From: Oscillospiraceae bacterium | Lineage (GTDB): Bacteria; Bacillota; Clostridia; Oscillospirales; Ruminococcaceae | NCBI GenBank assembly: GCA_017439985.1 | Contig: JAFSIC010000043.1 | Location: 83,448 to 147,447 of the forward strand | Direction: 5' to 3' | DNA: 64,000 bases | Shown: one piece after another, positions 1 through 7,829 of the stretch | How the letters are laid out: the number at the start of each line of letters is the position of its first letter | Position numbering within the stretch: position 1 is the first letter of the stretch | Translations under genes and position numbers: made by a program | Notes under the pieces: model-generated | Databases searched by the model: none | Told to the model about the DNA's origin: nothing | The model's input: only the letters and a program-made list of their open reading frames with translations

Positions 1-376
1 CGGAGACGCTCTGTTCCCATTTTTCCTTGTCCCAGATCTCCGCACGATCGCCCACACCAATAACAACAATGTCCTTGGTCAGTCCCGCATACTCTCTCAG
101 ATTCTGCGGAAGAAGGATGCGGCCCTGCTTGTCCGGTTCTGCCATAAAAGCACCGGAAAAGAGGAAGCGCTGCAGACGTTTCGCTTTCGCGATCGGCAGT
201 TTGGTTACTTTTTCGGAGAGTTTGTCCCACTCTTCCATGGAATAAACGGCCAGACAATCATCGCCGAGACCTTTGCTGACCATGAAATGGTCACCGAGGA
301 TCTCACGAAGTTTGGCGGAGAAGTTGAAACGGCCTTTTGCGTCAAGGCTGTGCTGATATTCACCTGTCAGTTGCAT
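1..376 (-). CDS. mraZ: Transcriptional regulator MraZ (5' part, runs off the window)
   Basis: MraZ is the DNA-binding repressor and first gene of the division/cell-wall (dcw) cluster. The protein begins MQLTGEYQHSLDAKGRF and carries two AbrB-like half-barrel modules, each with a DxKGR-type motif: SLDAKGRF near residue 10 and EPDKQGRI near residue 80. The 3' end and the rest of the cluster lie beyond position 1. I chose the ATG at 376, preceded by a G-rich stretch (GGTGGTGGGGAG). An in-frame ATG at 391 would add five residues (MGGGE) but has no ribosome binding site. A strong promoter with possible MraZ operator repeats lies upstream. Identification is confident. Confidence 0.93.
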   Translation of the reverse strand, partial: MQLTGEYQHSLDAKGRFNFSAKLREILGDHFMVSKGLGDDCLAVYSMEEWDKLSEKVTKLPIAKAKRLQRFLFSGAFMAEPDKQGRILLPQNLREYAGLTKDIVVIGVGDRAEIWDKEKWEQSVS

Positions 377-427
377 CTCCCCACCACCCATCTGTGCGTA
401 TCATTTTCAGGAAAAAGTACGGGTAAA

Positions 428-493
428 TTCACCCCAATTAACCACTTTTCACCCTATGCATTAAATTATACCTGTTCTCATAGAAAATTGCAA
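428..493 (-). promoter_or_regulatory. mraZ promoter with GGGTGAA direct repeats
   Basis: On the minus strand TTGCAA (488-493) and TATAAT (465-470) are separated by 17 bases, a good sigma-A promoter. Just downstream of the -10, GGGTGAA occurs twice 20 bases apart (complement at 448-455 and 428-435) with AAAAGTGG between them at 442-449. The G-rich units at about 10-base spacing resemble the repeated TGGGN/AAAGTG boxes known for MraZ, so autoregulation is likely, by inference. Confidence 0.7.
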
Positions 494-596
494 GTCTTTC
501 TCGTACGATTTGCACGATTTTTTCGGTCTATCTTTCCGAAAATTTTCTGCATTTCTCGTGATTTTGGTGAAATTTCCTCGGAAATATCTGCAAAAA

Positions 597-630
597 GGCA
601 AAAAATCACCGCCGTTACTGACGGCGGTGA
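597..630 (-). terminator. Intrinsic terminator after the EIIA-GNAT operon
   Basis: A perfect 10-bp stem (606-615 with 621-630, arms TCACCGCCGT/ACGGCGGTGA) with a 5-base loop is followed on the minus strand by a U-rich tract (A-run at 597-605 on the plus strand). Confidence 0.85.
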
Positions 631-639
631 TGGATTTTT

Positions 640-1197
640 CTATTTTCCTGTGAATTCATGGCGCAGAATGCTGTAATGTGCCGCATCACAGATGCCTTGA
701 TTGTTCCAGTCGCTCTGACGGAGAGTGCCCTCGTATTTCAGGCCGCACTTTTGCATTACCTTGCCGGAAGCAGGATTGTTCGGGTCGTGGCGGGAAGATA
801 CGCGCAGAACACCAACTTCCTCAAACAGATAACGGATAACTGCTGTAAATGCCTCCGTCATGATGCCCTGTCCCCAATGCTTTCTGCTGAGCGCATAGCC
901 CACTTCCATTGATTCTGCTTTTTCATTTGGTTCCACCACTGCGATAGAACCGATCGGCTCGCCCAGCTCCTTTGGAACGATAGCCCACTGGTAATAATCC
1001 GGCTTTTCATAGTTTGCTACCCAACTTGCGTTGATTTTACGGCTGACTTCCACCGATGGATGAGTCGGCCAAGTGAGGAACTTGGTCACTTCCGGGTCGG
1101 AAGCCCAGTTTTTGTACATAAAATCTCCATCGCCCTCCTGAAACCTCCGCAGGATGAGACGAGGTGTTTCCAATGTTTTTGTGCCTTGATGTTTCAT
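640..1197 (-). CDS. GNAT N-acetyltransferase, RimJ/RimL type
   Basis: A 185-residue acetyltransferase that would transfer acetyl from acetyl-CoA to an amine. It opens with ETPRLILRRF, the typical N-terminal strand of the RimJ/RimL subgroup. The acetyl-CoA binding segment is RKHWGQGIMTEA near residues 105-116, and the family-typical NPASGKVMQKCGLKYEG follows near 140-155. The start codon lies one base after the stop of the upstream EIIA gene, so translation is probably coupled. RimJ/L homologues modify ribosomal proteins, antibiotics or small molecules, and the substrate cannot be told here. A terminator follows. Confidence 0.88.
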   Translation of the reverse strand: MKHQGTKTLETPRLILRRFQEGDGDFMYKNWASDPEVTKFLTWPTHPSVEVSRKINASWVANYEKPDYYQWAIVPKELGEPIGSIAVVEPNEKAESMEVGYALSRKHWGQGIMTEAFTAVIRYLFEEVGVLRVSSRHDPNNPASGKVMQKCGLKYEGTLRQSDWNNQGICDAAHYSILRHEFTGK

Positions 1198-1198
1198 A

Positions 1199-1645
1199 CT
1201 ATTTCACCAGATTTTCGTAGAGTTCTTTTGCATCATCGATATGCTGCAGTTTTTCACGCATATCACCCTCGGAAAGCTTCTGCGCCAGCTCCATCAGCAC
1301 ATTGATGTGACTGTTATCATTGAGCGCCGCCAGCAGAAAGACCAATTTCACCGGGTCGTTCTCCTTATGACCGAACTCCACCGGAGTTTCCAGGGAAACA
1401 ACACTGATGGCTTCTTCCAGCACATCATCGCCCGGACGGGTATGCGCCAAAGCGATACCTTTGGTCAAAACCATGTAAGGACCTTCGGTTTTGACGGTGT
1501 CCACACAGCGCTGAATATAACTTTCTTTGATGGATCCGCTGTCCAGCAGAAGTGCTCCTGCCGCTCTCACAGCCTCTTCCCAATTTTCTGCACAAACAGA
1601 GCATTTCATTGCATTTTCGCTGATATATTTTGCAAGGTTTGCCAT
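1199..1645 (-). CDS. Stand-alone PTS EIIA domain protein (fructose/mannitol/ascorbate type)
   Basis: A 148-residue protein consisting only of a PTS_EIIA type-2 domain. The phospho-accepting histidine is in the GIALAHTRPGDDV segment near residue 68. No EIIB or EIIC gene is nearby, so it may serve a permease elsewhere or act as a regulatory PtsN-like phosphoprotein. It is the first gene of a two-gene operon with a GNAT acetyltransferase (1-base spacing). The start at 1645 is preceded by a GGAGAGGATATC ribosome binding site. The family call is confident and the sugar is unknown. Confidence 0.87.
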   Translation of the reverse strand: MANLAKYISENAMKCSVCAENWEEAVRAAGALLLDSGSIKESYIQRCVDTVKTEGPYMVLTKGIALAHTRPGDDVLEEAISVVSLETPVEFGHKENDPVKLVFLLAALNDNSHINVLMELAQKLSEGDMREKLQHIDDAKELYENLVK

Positions 1646-1798
1646 GATATCCTCTCCTTCAACTCCTATTTTTCTCCATCATAATATAGTAGAGCATATT
1701 TTGCAAGCCTTTTCTTAATAAGGATGTGTTATCGACAGAATCTATAAAAATACGGCAAAACATAGAAATTTTCCATCGTTGATTTTGTCGCAATTTCA

Positions 1799-1826
1799 TT
1801 GACTTTTTTGTGCCTTATGTTAGCAT
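1799..1826 (+). promoter_or_regulatory. Possible promoter of the double-cubane reductase operon
   Basis: TTGACT (1799-1804) is followed after 16 bases by TAGCAT (1821-1826), about 55 bases before the start codon at 1880. The -10 is weak (4 of 6). The 234-base divergent gap 1646-1879 holds no other clear feature. Confidence 0.4.
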
Positions 1827-1879
1827 TAAAGTGGTAAAAAGTGAGACCCATTTTTAGTTGAAAGGCAGGTTTTTCTCAC

Positions 1880-3031
1880 ATGGAACTGATCAAATCTCTT
1901 CCTGATATTTATGACGAATTCAGCGAACAGCGCCGTAATTCCTTCATGGCTGCGTTCGAGATCAAAGAAAAAAACATCCCATTTGTAGGCACTTTCTGCT
2001 GCTACACTCCAAATGAGATCATCATGGCTGCAGGTGCTGTTCCTGTCAGCCTTTGCTCCACCTCCGATGAAACCATTCCGGACGCAGAGCAGGATCTCCC
2101 ACGAAACCTCTGCCCACTGGTAAAATCCAGCTACGGTTTCGCAAAAACTCAGAAATGCCCTTACTTCTACTTTGCTGACCTGATCATCGGCGAAACCACC
2201 TGTGACGGTAAAAAGAAAATGTACGAAATGCTGGCAGATCTGAAAGATGTTTACTGCATGGAACTGCCAAACCGTCAGTCTCTCATGGGCCGCAAGCTGT
2301 GGAGAGAAGAAGTTGTTGCTCTGAAAAACAAACTGGAAGAAAAATTCGATGTGGAAATTACCGAAGAGAAGATCCGTGAACAGGTTCGCATCATGAATAA
2401 GAACCGTCTGGCTCTTCGCCGTTTCTACGAACTGATGAAACTGGATCCACCTCCAATGGCAGGCTTCGATCTGTACAGCGTTCTCTACGGCTCCAACTTC
2501 AAATTCAACCGTCTGGAAGCTATCAAAGAAGTGGGCGCACTCACCGACCGTATTGAAAAAGAATACAACGAAGGCAACCGCCCAATTCCAAAACGTCCGC
2601 GAATCCTTGTTACCGGCTGCCCAATCGGCGGCGCTGCAATGAAAGTTGTCAAAGCCATCGAAGACAATGGCGGCAACGTTGTTTGCTACGAAAACTGCGG
2701 CGGTGCAAAATCCGTTGACGAACTGATCAATGAAGAGGCTGAGGATATCTACCAGGCAATCGCAGATCGCTACCTGAATCTGGGCTGCTCCGTTATGACT
2801 CCGGACGACAATCGTTTCAAACTGATGGGTCGCCTGCTGGAAGAATACAAAATCGATGCTGTTGTTGAAGTTGTTCTTCAGGCTTGCCACACTTACAACG
2901 TAGAATCCTACTCCATTAAGAAATTTGTCAATGACCACGGTCTGCCATATATGTCCGTGGAAACTGACTACTCCACTTCTGACGTTGGTCAGCTGAATAC
3001 CCGCTGCGCTGCATTCATCGAAATGCTCTAA
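1880..3031 (+). CDS. Double-cubane-cluster-containing anaerobic reductase (HgdB/BcrC/YjiM family)
   Basis: A 383-residue member of the 2-hydroxyacyl-CoA dehydratase beta/delta-subunit superfamily. Conserved cysteines fall in two sets: Cys40/41, Cys78 (NLCPLVKSS) and Cys108 (TTCDGKKKM) in the first domain, and Cys247/273, Cys303 and Cys336 (QACHTYN) in the second. This matches the single-subunit YjiM-like proteins, characterised in Carboxydothermus as double-cubane [8Fe-9S] proteins that reduce small molecules at very low potential. No second dehydratase subunit and no CoA-transferase is nearby, which argues against a fermentative 2-hydroxyacyl-CoA dehydratase. The next gene, 31 bases downstream, encodes the ATP-dependent activator. 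The natural substrate is unknown. Confidence 0.85.
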   Translation: MELIKSLPDIYDEFSEQRRNSFMAAFEIKEKNIPFVGTFCCYTPNEIIMAAGAVPVSLCSTSDETIPDAEQDLPRNLCPLVKSSYGFAKTQKCPYFYFADLIIGETTCDGKKKMYEMLADLKDVYCMELPNRQSLMGRKLWREEVVALKNKLEEKFDVEITEEKIREQVRIMNKNRLALRRFYELMKLDPPPMAGFDLYSVLYGSNFKFNRLEAIKEVGALTDRIEKEYNEGNRPIPKRPRILVTGCPIGGAAMKVVKAIEDNGGNVVCYENCGGAKSVDELINEEAEDIYQAIADRYLNLGCSVMTPDDNRFKLMGRLLEEYKIDAVVEVVLQACHTYNVESYSIKKFVNDHGLPYMSVETDYSTSDVGQLNTRCAAFIEML

Positions 3032-3062
3032 GCGCAGACTTTTCCCGAAAGGTTGATTTCCT

Positions 3063-3821
3063 ATGTTAACGTTAGGTATTGACTCCGGCTCTACCACAAC
3101 CAAAGGTGTGCTCTTCGACGGTGAGAAGGTTGTAAAATCTCTGATTATTCCTACTTCCGCTACTCCGAGAGTAAGCATCAACGATGTGTACGATCAGCTG
3201 TACTGCGACGATGTTGTGTACACCGTTGCTACCGGCTACGGCCGTGAACTGCTGGATCGTGCGGATAAAAAAGTCACTGAGATCACCTGCCATGCACAGG
3301 GCGCTGCATTCCTTGATCCATCTGTTCGTGCTATTGTGGATATCGGCGGTCAGGACAGCAAAGCGATCCTGTTGGATAACGGTCTCAACGTGGTAGACTT
3401 CCTGATGAACGACAAATGTGCAGCCGGCACCGGCCGCTTCATCGAAGTAATGATGCGTATCCTCGGTGAAGATCTCCAGAACATTGATGAGTTCGTTGTG
3501 GGCAAAACTCCGGCTAACATCACCAGCATGTGCACCGTATTTGCAGAATCTGAAATCGTCAGCCTGTTGGCAGAAGGTGTGGACAAAGGCGATATCGCGC
3601 TGGGTATCATCAACTCCATCTGCCGCCGCACCTCCTTCTTCGCGCGCAAACTGAACCTCCACGGAAGTATCTTCTTCAGCGGTGGTCTTGCAAAATTTGA
3701 AAGCTTCCGCAAAGCGCTGGAAGGTTATGTCGGCCTGCCTGTTGTTACCAGTCCAATGTCTCAGTACGCCGGAGCATTAGGCGCAGCTGTCATCGCTTGG
3801 AAAAAAGCAGCTAAAAAATAG
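3063..3821 (+). CDS. ATP-dependent activator/reductase of the BadF/BadG/BcrA/BcrD family (HgdC/YjiL-like)
   Basis: A 252-residue ASKHA-fold ATPase. Visible motifs are the N-terminal phosphate loop GIDSGSTTTKGV (5-16), the second nucleotide loop VDIGGQDSKA (92-101), and the cysteines expected to bind one [4Fe-4S] cluster across a homodimer, Cys119 (NDKCAAGTGRF) and Cys157 (SMCTVFAESE). The family couples ATP hydrolysis to injection of a low-potential electron into a partner Fe-S enzyme. The partner is almost certainly the double-cubane protein encoded just upstream. The gene starts at the ATG after TTTCCCGAAAGGTTGATTTCCT and ends 20 bases before a terminator. Confidence 0.92.
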   Translation: MLTLGIDSGSTTTKGVLFDGEKVVKSLIIPTSATPRVSINDVYDQLYCDDVVYTVATGYGRELLDRADKKVTEITCHAQGAAFLDPSVRAIVDIGGQDSKAILLDNGLNVVDFLMNDKCAAGTGRFIEVMMRILGEDLQNIDEFVVGKTPANITSMCTVFAESEIVSLLAEGVDKGDIALGIINSICRRTSFFARKLNLHGSIFFSGGLAKFESFRKALEGYVGLPVVTSPMSQYAGALGAAVIAWKKAAKK

Positions 3822-3841
3822 AATTTATCCCCTCCTTATTT

Positions 3842-3878
3842 GGACCGCAGCCTTGTTGGACTGCGGTCCTCTTTTTTG
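3842..3878 (+). terminator. Intrinsic terminator of the reductase-activator operon
   Basis: A 9-bp stem GGACCGCAG (3842-3850) pairs with CTGCGGTCC (3861-3869) and is followed by TCTTTTTT. Confidence 0.85.
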
Positions 3879-3967
3879 TGGAAAGTTTTTCTTCTCCGCG
3901 CTGCGTATGAAATTCACTGAGCTGTCCATACTTTTGGTGCAAAACCAAAAGATGGGATGTGGCTTCT

Positions 3968-4744
3968 ATGCATTTCAATAAAGTGGAGATCTGCGGCGTG
4001 GACACCGCTAAACTGCCCGTTCTCAGCGAGGAACAAAAAAATGAGCTTCTTTTCCGCTGCAAGCAAGGAGATGCACATGCACGACAGGAGATGATCAACG
4101 GGAATCTGCGTTTGGTCCTCAGCGTCATCCAGAAATTCACCAACCGCGGTGAAAATCTGGATGATTTGTTTCAAGTGGGCTGCATTGGTTTGATCAAGGC
4201 CATCGATAATTTTGATCCCAATCAGAATGTACGCTTTTCCACCTATGGCGTCCCAATGATCATCGGCGAGATTCGACGCTATCTGCGGGACAACAATGCC
4301 ATCCGCGTCAGCCGTTCCATGCGGGACACCGCCTACCGTGCCATGCAGTGCAAGGAGCAATTCATCAATGAGCATCAGCGGGAGCCGACCATGGATGAGC
4401 TTGCCGCCCTTATGGAAACGCGGCGGGAAGATGTCGTTCTCGCCCTGGAAGCTATCGTTGATCCGGTATCCTTGTACGAACCGGTTTATTCCGATGGCGG
4501 CGATACCATCTATGTGCTTGACCAGGTAAAGGACAACAAAAACGGCACTGAACTGGACTGGATGGATGAGCTGTCCATTCGGGACAGTATCCGTAGTCTT
4601 GGTGAGCGAGAAAAACGCATCCTGCATCTGCGCTTTCTCCGCGGAAAAACCCAGATGGAAGTCGCTAAGGAGATCGGCATCAGTCAGGCGCAGGTCAGCC
4701 GACTGGAAAAGGGCGCACTGGAGCACATAAAAGACAGTTTATAA
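3968..4744 (+). CDS. sigG: RNA polymerase sporulation sigma factor sigma-G
   Basis: A sigma-70 family factor for late forespore gene expression. The N-terminal signature NKVEICGVDTAKLPVL is diagnostic of sigma-G. Region 2 (NGNLRLVLSVIQKF, GCIGLIKAIDNFDP, FSTYGVPMIIGEIRRYLRD) and the region 4 helix-turn-helix (MEVAKEIGISQAQVSRLEK) are intact. I chose the ATG at 3968; a GTG at 3959 in frame would add three residues. In Bacillus sigG follows spoIIGA-sigE, but here it stands alone between the reductase operon and a convergent nucleotidyltransferase gene. Its target family probably includes spoIVB at 8.5 kb. Identification is confident. Confidence 0.95.
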   Translation: MHFNKVEICGVDTAKLPVLSEEQKNELLFRCKQGDAHARQEMINGNLRLVLSVIQKFTNRGENLDDLFQVGCIGLIKAIDNFDPNQNVRFSTYGVPMIIGEIRRYLRDNNAIRVSRSMRDTAYRAMQCKEQFINEHQREPTMDELAALMETRREDVVLALEAIVDPVSLYEPVYSDGGDTIYVLDQVKDNKNGTELDWMDELSIRDSIRSLGEREKRILHLRFLRGKTQMEVAKEIGISQAQVSRLEKGALEHIKDSL

Positions 4745-4750
4745 CGAAAA

Positions 4751-4775
4751 AAGCACCTCGTGCGAGGTGCTTTTT
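4751..4775. terminator. Bidirectional terminator between sigG and the nucleotidyltransferase gene
   Basis: A tight hairpin, AAGCACCTCG (4751-4760) with CGAGGTGCTT (4763-4772), is flanked by A's on the left and T's on the right. It serves both convergent genes. Confidence 0.8.
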
Positions 4776-4776
4776 C

Positions 4777-5694
4777 TTATCTTTTCCACAGCTCCTGTGG
4801 GTATGTACCATTGACTTTCAGATTTTTCATGGCTGCTCCCACGGACTCCTTGTCTTCCTTGTAGGTGACGCCATACCATTTATCCGGACTGCGCAGAACT
4901 TTGACGTCTGCCTTACCCGCTTTGATCATAGCATCCACTGCAGATGGCAGATAGAACTCCGCTTTCATCGGATCCATCAGTACTTTCTGTGCAAAGAAGA
5001 GTTCGAACTCCTGCTGCAAAGCTTCCAATGCACTGGCAGTGAAAGCCCACATGTTCATGGAAACCACAGTGTCCAGAGAAAGCTCCTGTTCTCCGTCCTC
5101 CTCTTTGAAGACAGCAACAGAGCCTCTACCCTCAATTTTAGTGCGTTCGGTAATACAGGTCAGGAAGTGCTCCTCGTTTTCCTCGCAGACGCCGCGGGAA
5201 ACAGAGCCATTTTCCGTCAGTGTGTTGCCGAGGCGATAGCCAACCATAGCATAATGAGCAAGCTCATCATCCTTAGCAGTACTGAGATAATCATACAGCA
5301 ACTGAAAAGCCTGCGGACCGTAGTAATCGTCGGAGTTGATGACCGCAAACGGACCGTCAACAACGGAACGGCAGCAGAGCGCCGCATGACCGGTACCCCA
5401 TGGTTTGGTTCTACCCTCCGGTGCAGACTGATCGGGCGGAATATCCGTCATGGACTGATAGCAATACTGCACTTCTGCAAACGGACGGACTTTGGAGCCG
5501 ATCAGACGCTCAAAATCAGCCTCATTTTCTTCTTTGATAATAAAAACAACTTTTTTGAAACCTGCACGCAGGGCATCATAAATAGAAAAGTCAATGATCA
5601 GCTCACCGTTGTCGCCGATGGGTGTGATCTGCTTCAGACCGCCAAAGCGGCTGCCCATGCCGGCTGCCAAAATGACCAGAGATGGTTCGTTCAT
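4777..5694 (-). CDS. Nucleotidyltransferase, sugar-1-phosphate NTP transferase family
   Basis: A 305-residue GT-A-fold NTP transferase. The N-terminal LAAGMGSRFGGLKQ (residues 9-22) is the nucleotide-binding GxGxRxxxxxxK motif, and VINSDDYYG near residue 118 supplies the metal-binding acidic residues. Family members charge sugar phosphates or related alcohol phosphates with a nucleotide. The long insert around residues 85-100 and the C-terminal WYGVTYKEDK segment fit a subgroup of unknown substrate. An AAGGAG site lies 6 bases before the start. It shares a terminator with sigG and is monocistronic. Confidence 0.82.
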   Translation of the reverse strand: MNEPSLVILAAGMGSRFGGLKQITPIGDNGELIIDFSIYDALRAGFKKVVFIIKEENEADFERLIGSKVRPFAEVQYCYQSMTDIPPDQSAPEGRTKPWGTGHAALCCRSVVDGPFAVINSDDYYGPQAFQLLYDYLSTAKDDELAHYAMVGYRLGNTLTENGSVSRGVCEENEEHFLTCITERTKIEGRGSVAVFKEEDGEQELSLDTVVSMNMWAFTASALEALQQEFELFFAQKVLMDPMKAEFYLPSAVDAMIKAGKADVKVLRSPDKWYGVTYKEDKESVGAAMKNLKVNGTYPQELWKR

Positions 5695-5803
5695 AAGCTG
5701 CTCCTTTCTTCACACAAAAATATCTATTGTAATGGCAGGATATGTCGTTTGACTGCATTAGTATACCACAGTTCGACAGTGCCTGCAAGCAAACTATTTC
5801 TGA

Positions 5804-5837
5804 TAAAAAAACAGCCGAAGCTGTTTGCTTCGGCTGT
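5804..5837 (-). terminator. Intrinsic terminator of the PASTA pseudokinase gene
   Basis: An 11-bp stem ACAGCCGAAGC (5811-5821) with GCTTCGGCTGT (5827-5837) begins directly after the stop codon and is followed on the minus strand by seven U's (5804-5810). Confidence 0.9.
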
Positions 5838-7430
5838 TTAGGCATCGGACTTTTTGTTTTTGTCTTTTTTATTGTCCTTCTCGTCTTTATCGGGAGCTTC
5901 TTTTTCCGCAGATTTCTCCGGGGTGACATAGATCTTCACCACAGTGGCGTCAGAACGAGCGATCTCTGTATCTGCCGGCGGGTCAGTACGGAAAACAGTG
6001 TTCGGCGTATAGTTGCTGTTCTCTACCGTATAAACGGTGTAAGCGATACCCGCTTCATCCAGCTGCTGCTTCGCACCATAAAGTCCCCAACCAATCAGAT
6101 TCGGCATAGAAACTGAGTCTTTGCCTTTGCTGACCGTCAGCACGATGGTTGTCAGATGCGGAACCTGGGTATTTTTCGCCACAGACTGAGCAATGATTAC
6201 ACCGGCAGGGTAGCTGTCGCTGTACTCCTGCACAGGATTCAGGTTGAAATTCACGCGATAAGCCTGGTTATTGAGGATATCGTCATACTTATGACCAACA
6301 AAATCAGGGACAGTATATAAAACCGTTTCTTCCGTTACGGAATTTCCCGGTTCTTCCTCGCCATTTTCGAAGATGCGGTCAGTTACCAGCCAATACGCGC
6401 CAAAGCCCAGAGCCAGCACCAGAATAATGAACAGCAAAACGCCGCCCAAAACTCTTGGAAGCAGATGCTTTTTCGGTGCTTCCTCTTCGTGTTCTGTTTC
6501 CAGATGGACGGTGTGCTCATTGGTATCGAGAATCGGCACCTCGTAAACCGTGGTATTGCCGGATACAGACTCCAACAGCGCAGAGGTAAAATCGTCCACT
6601 GTTGCAGAGCGCAGACTCGGGTCGAGCATCAGCGCACCACTGATGGCATCGGACACATTTTCCGGGATGGCAGGATTTTTCTCCATAGGTGGCTGCAGCT
6701 CATCATTTTCCACACGCAGCTGTGCAGACTGAGGAACTTCCCCGCAGAGCATCCAGTACAGAACCGCACCCAGTGCGTAAACATCGCTCCAAGTGCCGCC
6801 CTTCCATTCGCCGCCTTCATACTGCTCCGGCGAGCTGAAGCCCTCGAACAGCTCCTGATCCAGCTCACCGTCGGAGGTTCTTGCCTCCAATGTGGAAAAA
6901 CCACTGAGGATCAGATGTCCATCCTCAGTTACATAGAGGTTCTCCGGAGCAATACCCAGATGAACAACGCCTTTGTCGTGCAGCTGCGTTACGGAGTTCA
7001 ACAGAGGCAGCAAGCCTTTTTTCGCTTCTGTCCAAGTAAAAGCAGAGCCTTTCTCTTCTGCGATTTCCTTGAGATTTTTCAGCTCCACGGCTTTTTTTAC
7101 CACATAAACGGTATTGTGAGCATGGAACAGCTCCTCCACTGGATGGATATACTCCAGCTTCTGTTCATCGCCGCGGATGAGCAGGCGGAACAATTCTTCA
7201 AAGGCCGCCTGAGAATATTTATAAATAGTTTGAGATTCGTTGTTTGGCACCAGATCCAAGCTTTCCGGGTCGCGAGAGACCATGGTGCGGGGAAGAAACT
7301 CCCTGATCCACCATGCCGTTCCGTTGGCTTGGGCTTCGTACACGCTGCTTTCCCCGTTGGAAAACAGCACTTTTCCGATGCAATACTGGTTCAGGCAGGT
7401 TCCTTCCGGCAGACAGAGGTCAAGATTCAT
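5838..7430 (-). CDS. Membrane protein with degenerate Ser/Thr kinase domain and two PASTA repeats (predicted pseudokinase)
   Basis: A 530-residue protein with the PknB/PrkC layout: cytoplasmic kinase fold (1-290), one membrane helix (325-351), two extracellular PASTA repeats (about 370-435 and 440-505) and a Lys/Asp-rich tail. Key catalytic residues are altered. The HRD motif reads HLG (His157, Gly159), the metal-binding DFG reads SGF (176-178), and the VAIK lysine appears as Arg43 in WIREFLP. The APE-like SSPEQY and the WSDVYALGAVLYWML helix remain. Catalysis is therefore unlikely, and a scaffolding or peptidoglycan-sensing role is inferred. I chose the ATG at 7430 because GGAGG lies 5-6 bases before it; GTG 7448 and TTG 7475 are in-frame alternatives. 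Confidence 0.8.
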   Translation of the reverse strand: MNLDLCLPEGTCLNQYCIGKVLFSNGESSVYEAQANGTAWWIREFLPRTMVSRDPESLDLVPNNESQTIYKYSQAAFEELFRLLIRGDEQKLEYIHPVEELFHAHNTVYVVKKAVELKNLKEIAEEKGSAFTWTEAKKGLLPLLNSVTQLHDKGVVHLGIAPENLYVTEDGHLILSGFSTLEARTSDGELDQELFEGFSSPEQYEGGEWKGGTWSDVYALGAVLYWMLCGEVPQSAQLRVENDELQPPMEKNPAIPENVSDAISGALMLDPSLRSATVDDFTSALLESVSGNTTVYEVPILDTNEHTVHLETEHEEEAPKKHLLPRVLGGVLLFIILVLALGFGAYWLVTDRIFENGEEEPGNSVTEETVLYTVPDFVGHKYDDILNNQAYRVNFNLNPVQEYSDSYPAGVIIAQSVAKNTQVPHLTTIVLTVSKGKDSVSMPNLIGWGLYGAKQQLDEAGIAYTVYTVENSNYTPNTVFRTDPPADTEIARSDATVVKIYVTPEKSAEKEAPDKDEKDNKKDKNKKSDA

Positions 7431-7616
7431 GCTTTCCTCCAGTTTCACCGGTATTCCCTTCCTTTCCATATTCAACTGTCATCAGTGCAAGGACACACTG
7501 ACCGATTATCTTATAATATTACCCTGTTTTTCCTTCTGTTGCAAGCCCTTGACGAAAAAAATTACAAAAAAACAGAGAACATACTGCATGTCCTCTGTTT
7601 TCATGTCTCGTTTTGT

Positions 7617-7829
7617 TTACTTGTTCCCTTTTTTCTTCAAAGCGGATAAACCAACCAGCGCAACGATCAAAACTGCAGAAACGATCAGCAGGATGGTCAT
7701 CAGCTTTACGGTACCCTGTGTCTCATCGCCCATGATCGGGTTCAGTGCAAAGACGCTCATGCTCATACCAACCAGAGAGCACACAAGAGTCAGTACACAG
7801 GTAAGCCACCGGGAAAATTTGTCAAACAT
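7617..7829 (-). CDS. 70-residue membrane protein resembling signal peptide plus sortase sorting signal
   Basis: A 70-residue protein with an N-terminal hydrophobic signal-like segment (residues 8-27), a short hydrophilic linker starting LNPIMGDETQG, a second hydrophobic segment (about 42-63) and a KKKGNK tail. The linker-helix-basic-tail arrangement resembles NPxTG-type sortase signals, although the usual threonine is methionine here (NPIMGD). Almost no mature domain would remain between the two signals. The ATG at 7829 has AAAGGAG seven bases upstream. It could equally be a two-helix membrane protein. Function is unknown; existence is well supported by the ribosome binding site and the hydrophobic pattern. 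Confidence 0.65.
   Translation of the reverse strand: MFDKFSRWLTCVLTLVCSLVGMSMSVFALNPIMGDETQGTVKLMTILLIVSAVLIVALVGLSALKKKGNK

Noticed and set aside
1826-3181. 451-codon open frame on the minus strand
   Set aside because: It lies entirely opposite the double-cubane reductase gene, has no ribosome binding site and its product resembles no protein; it is a mirror frame of a codon-biased gene.
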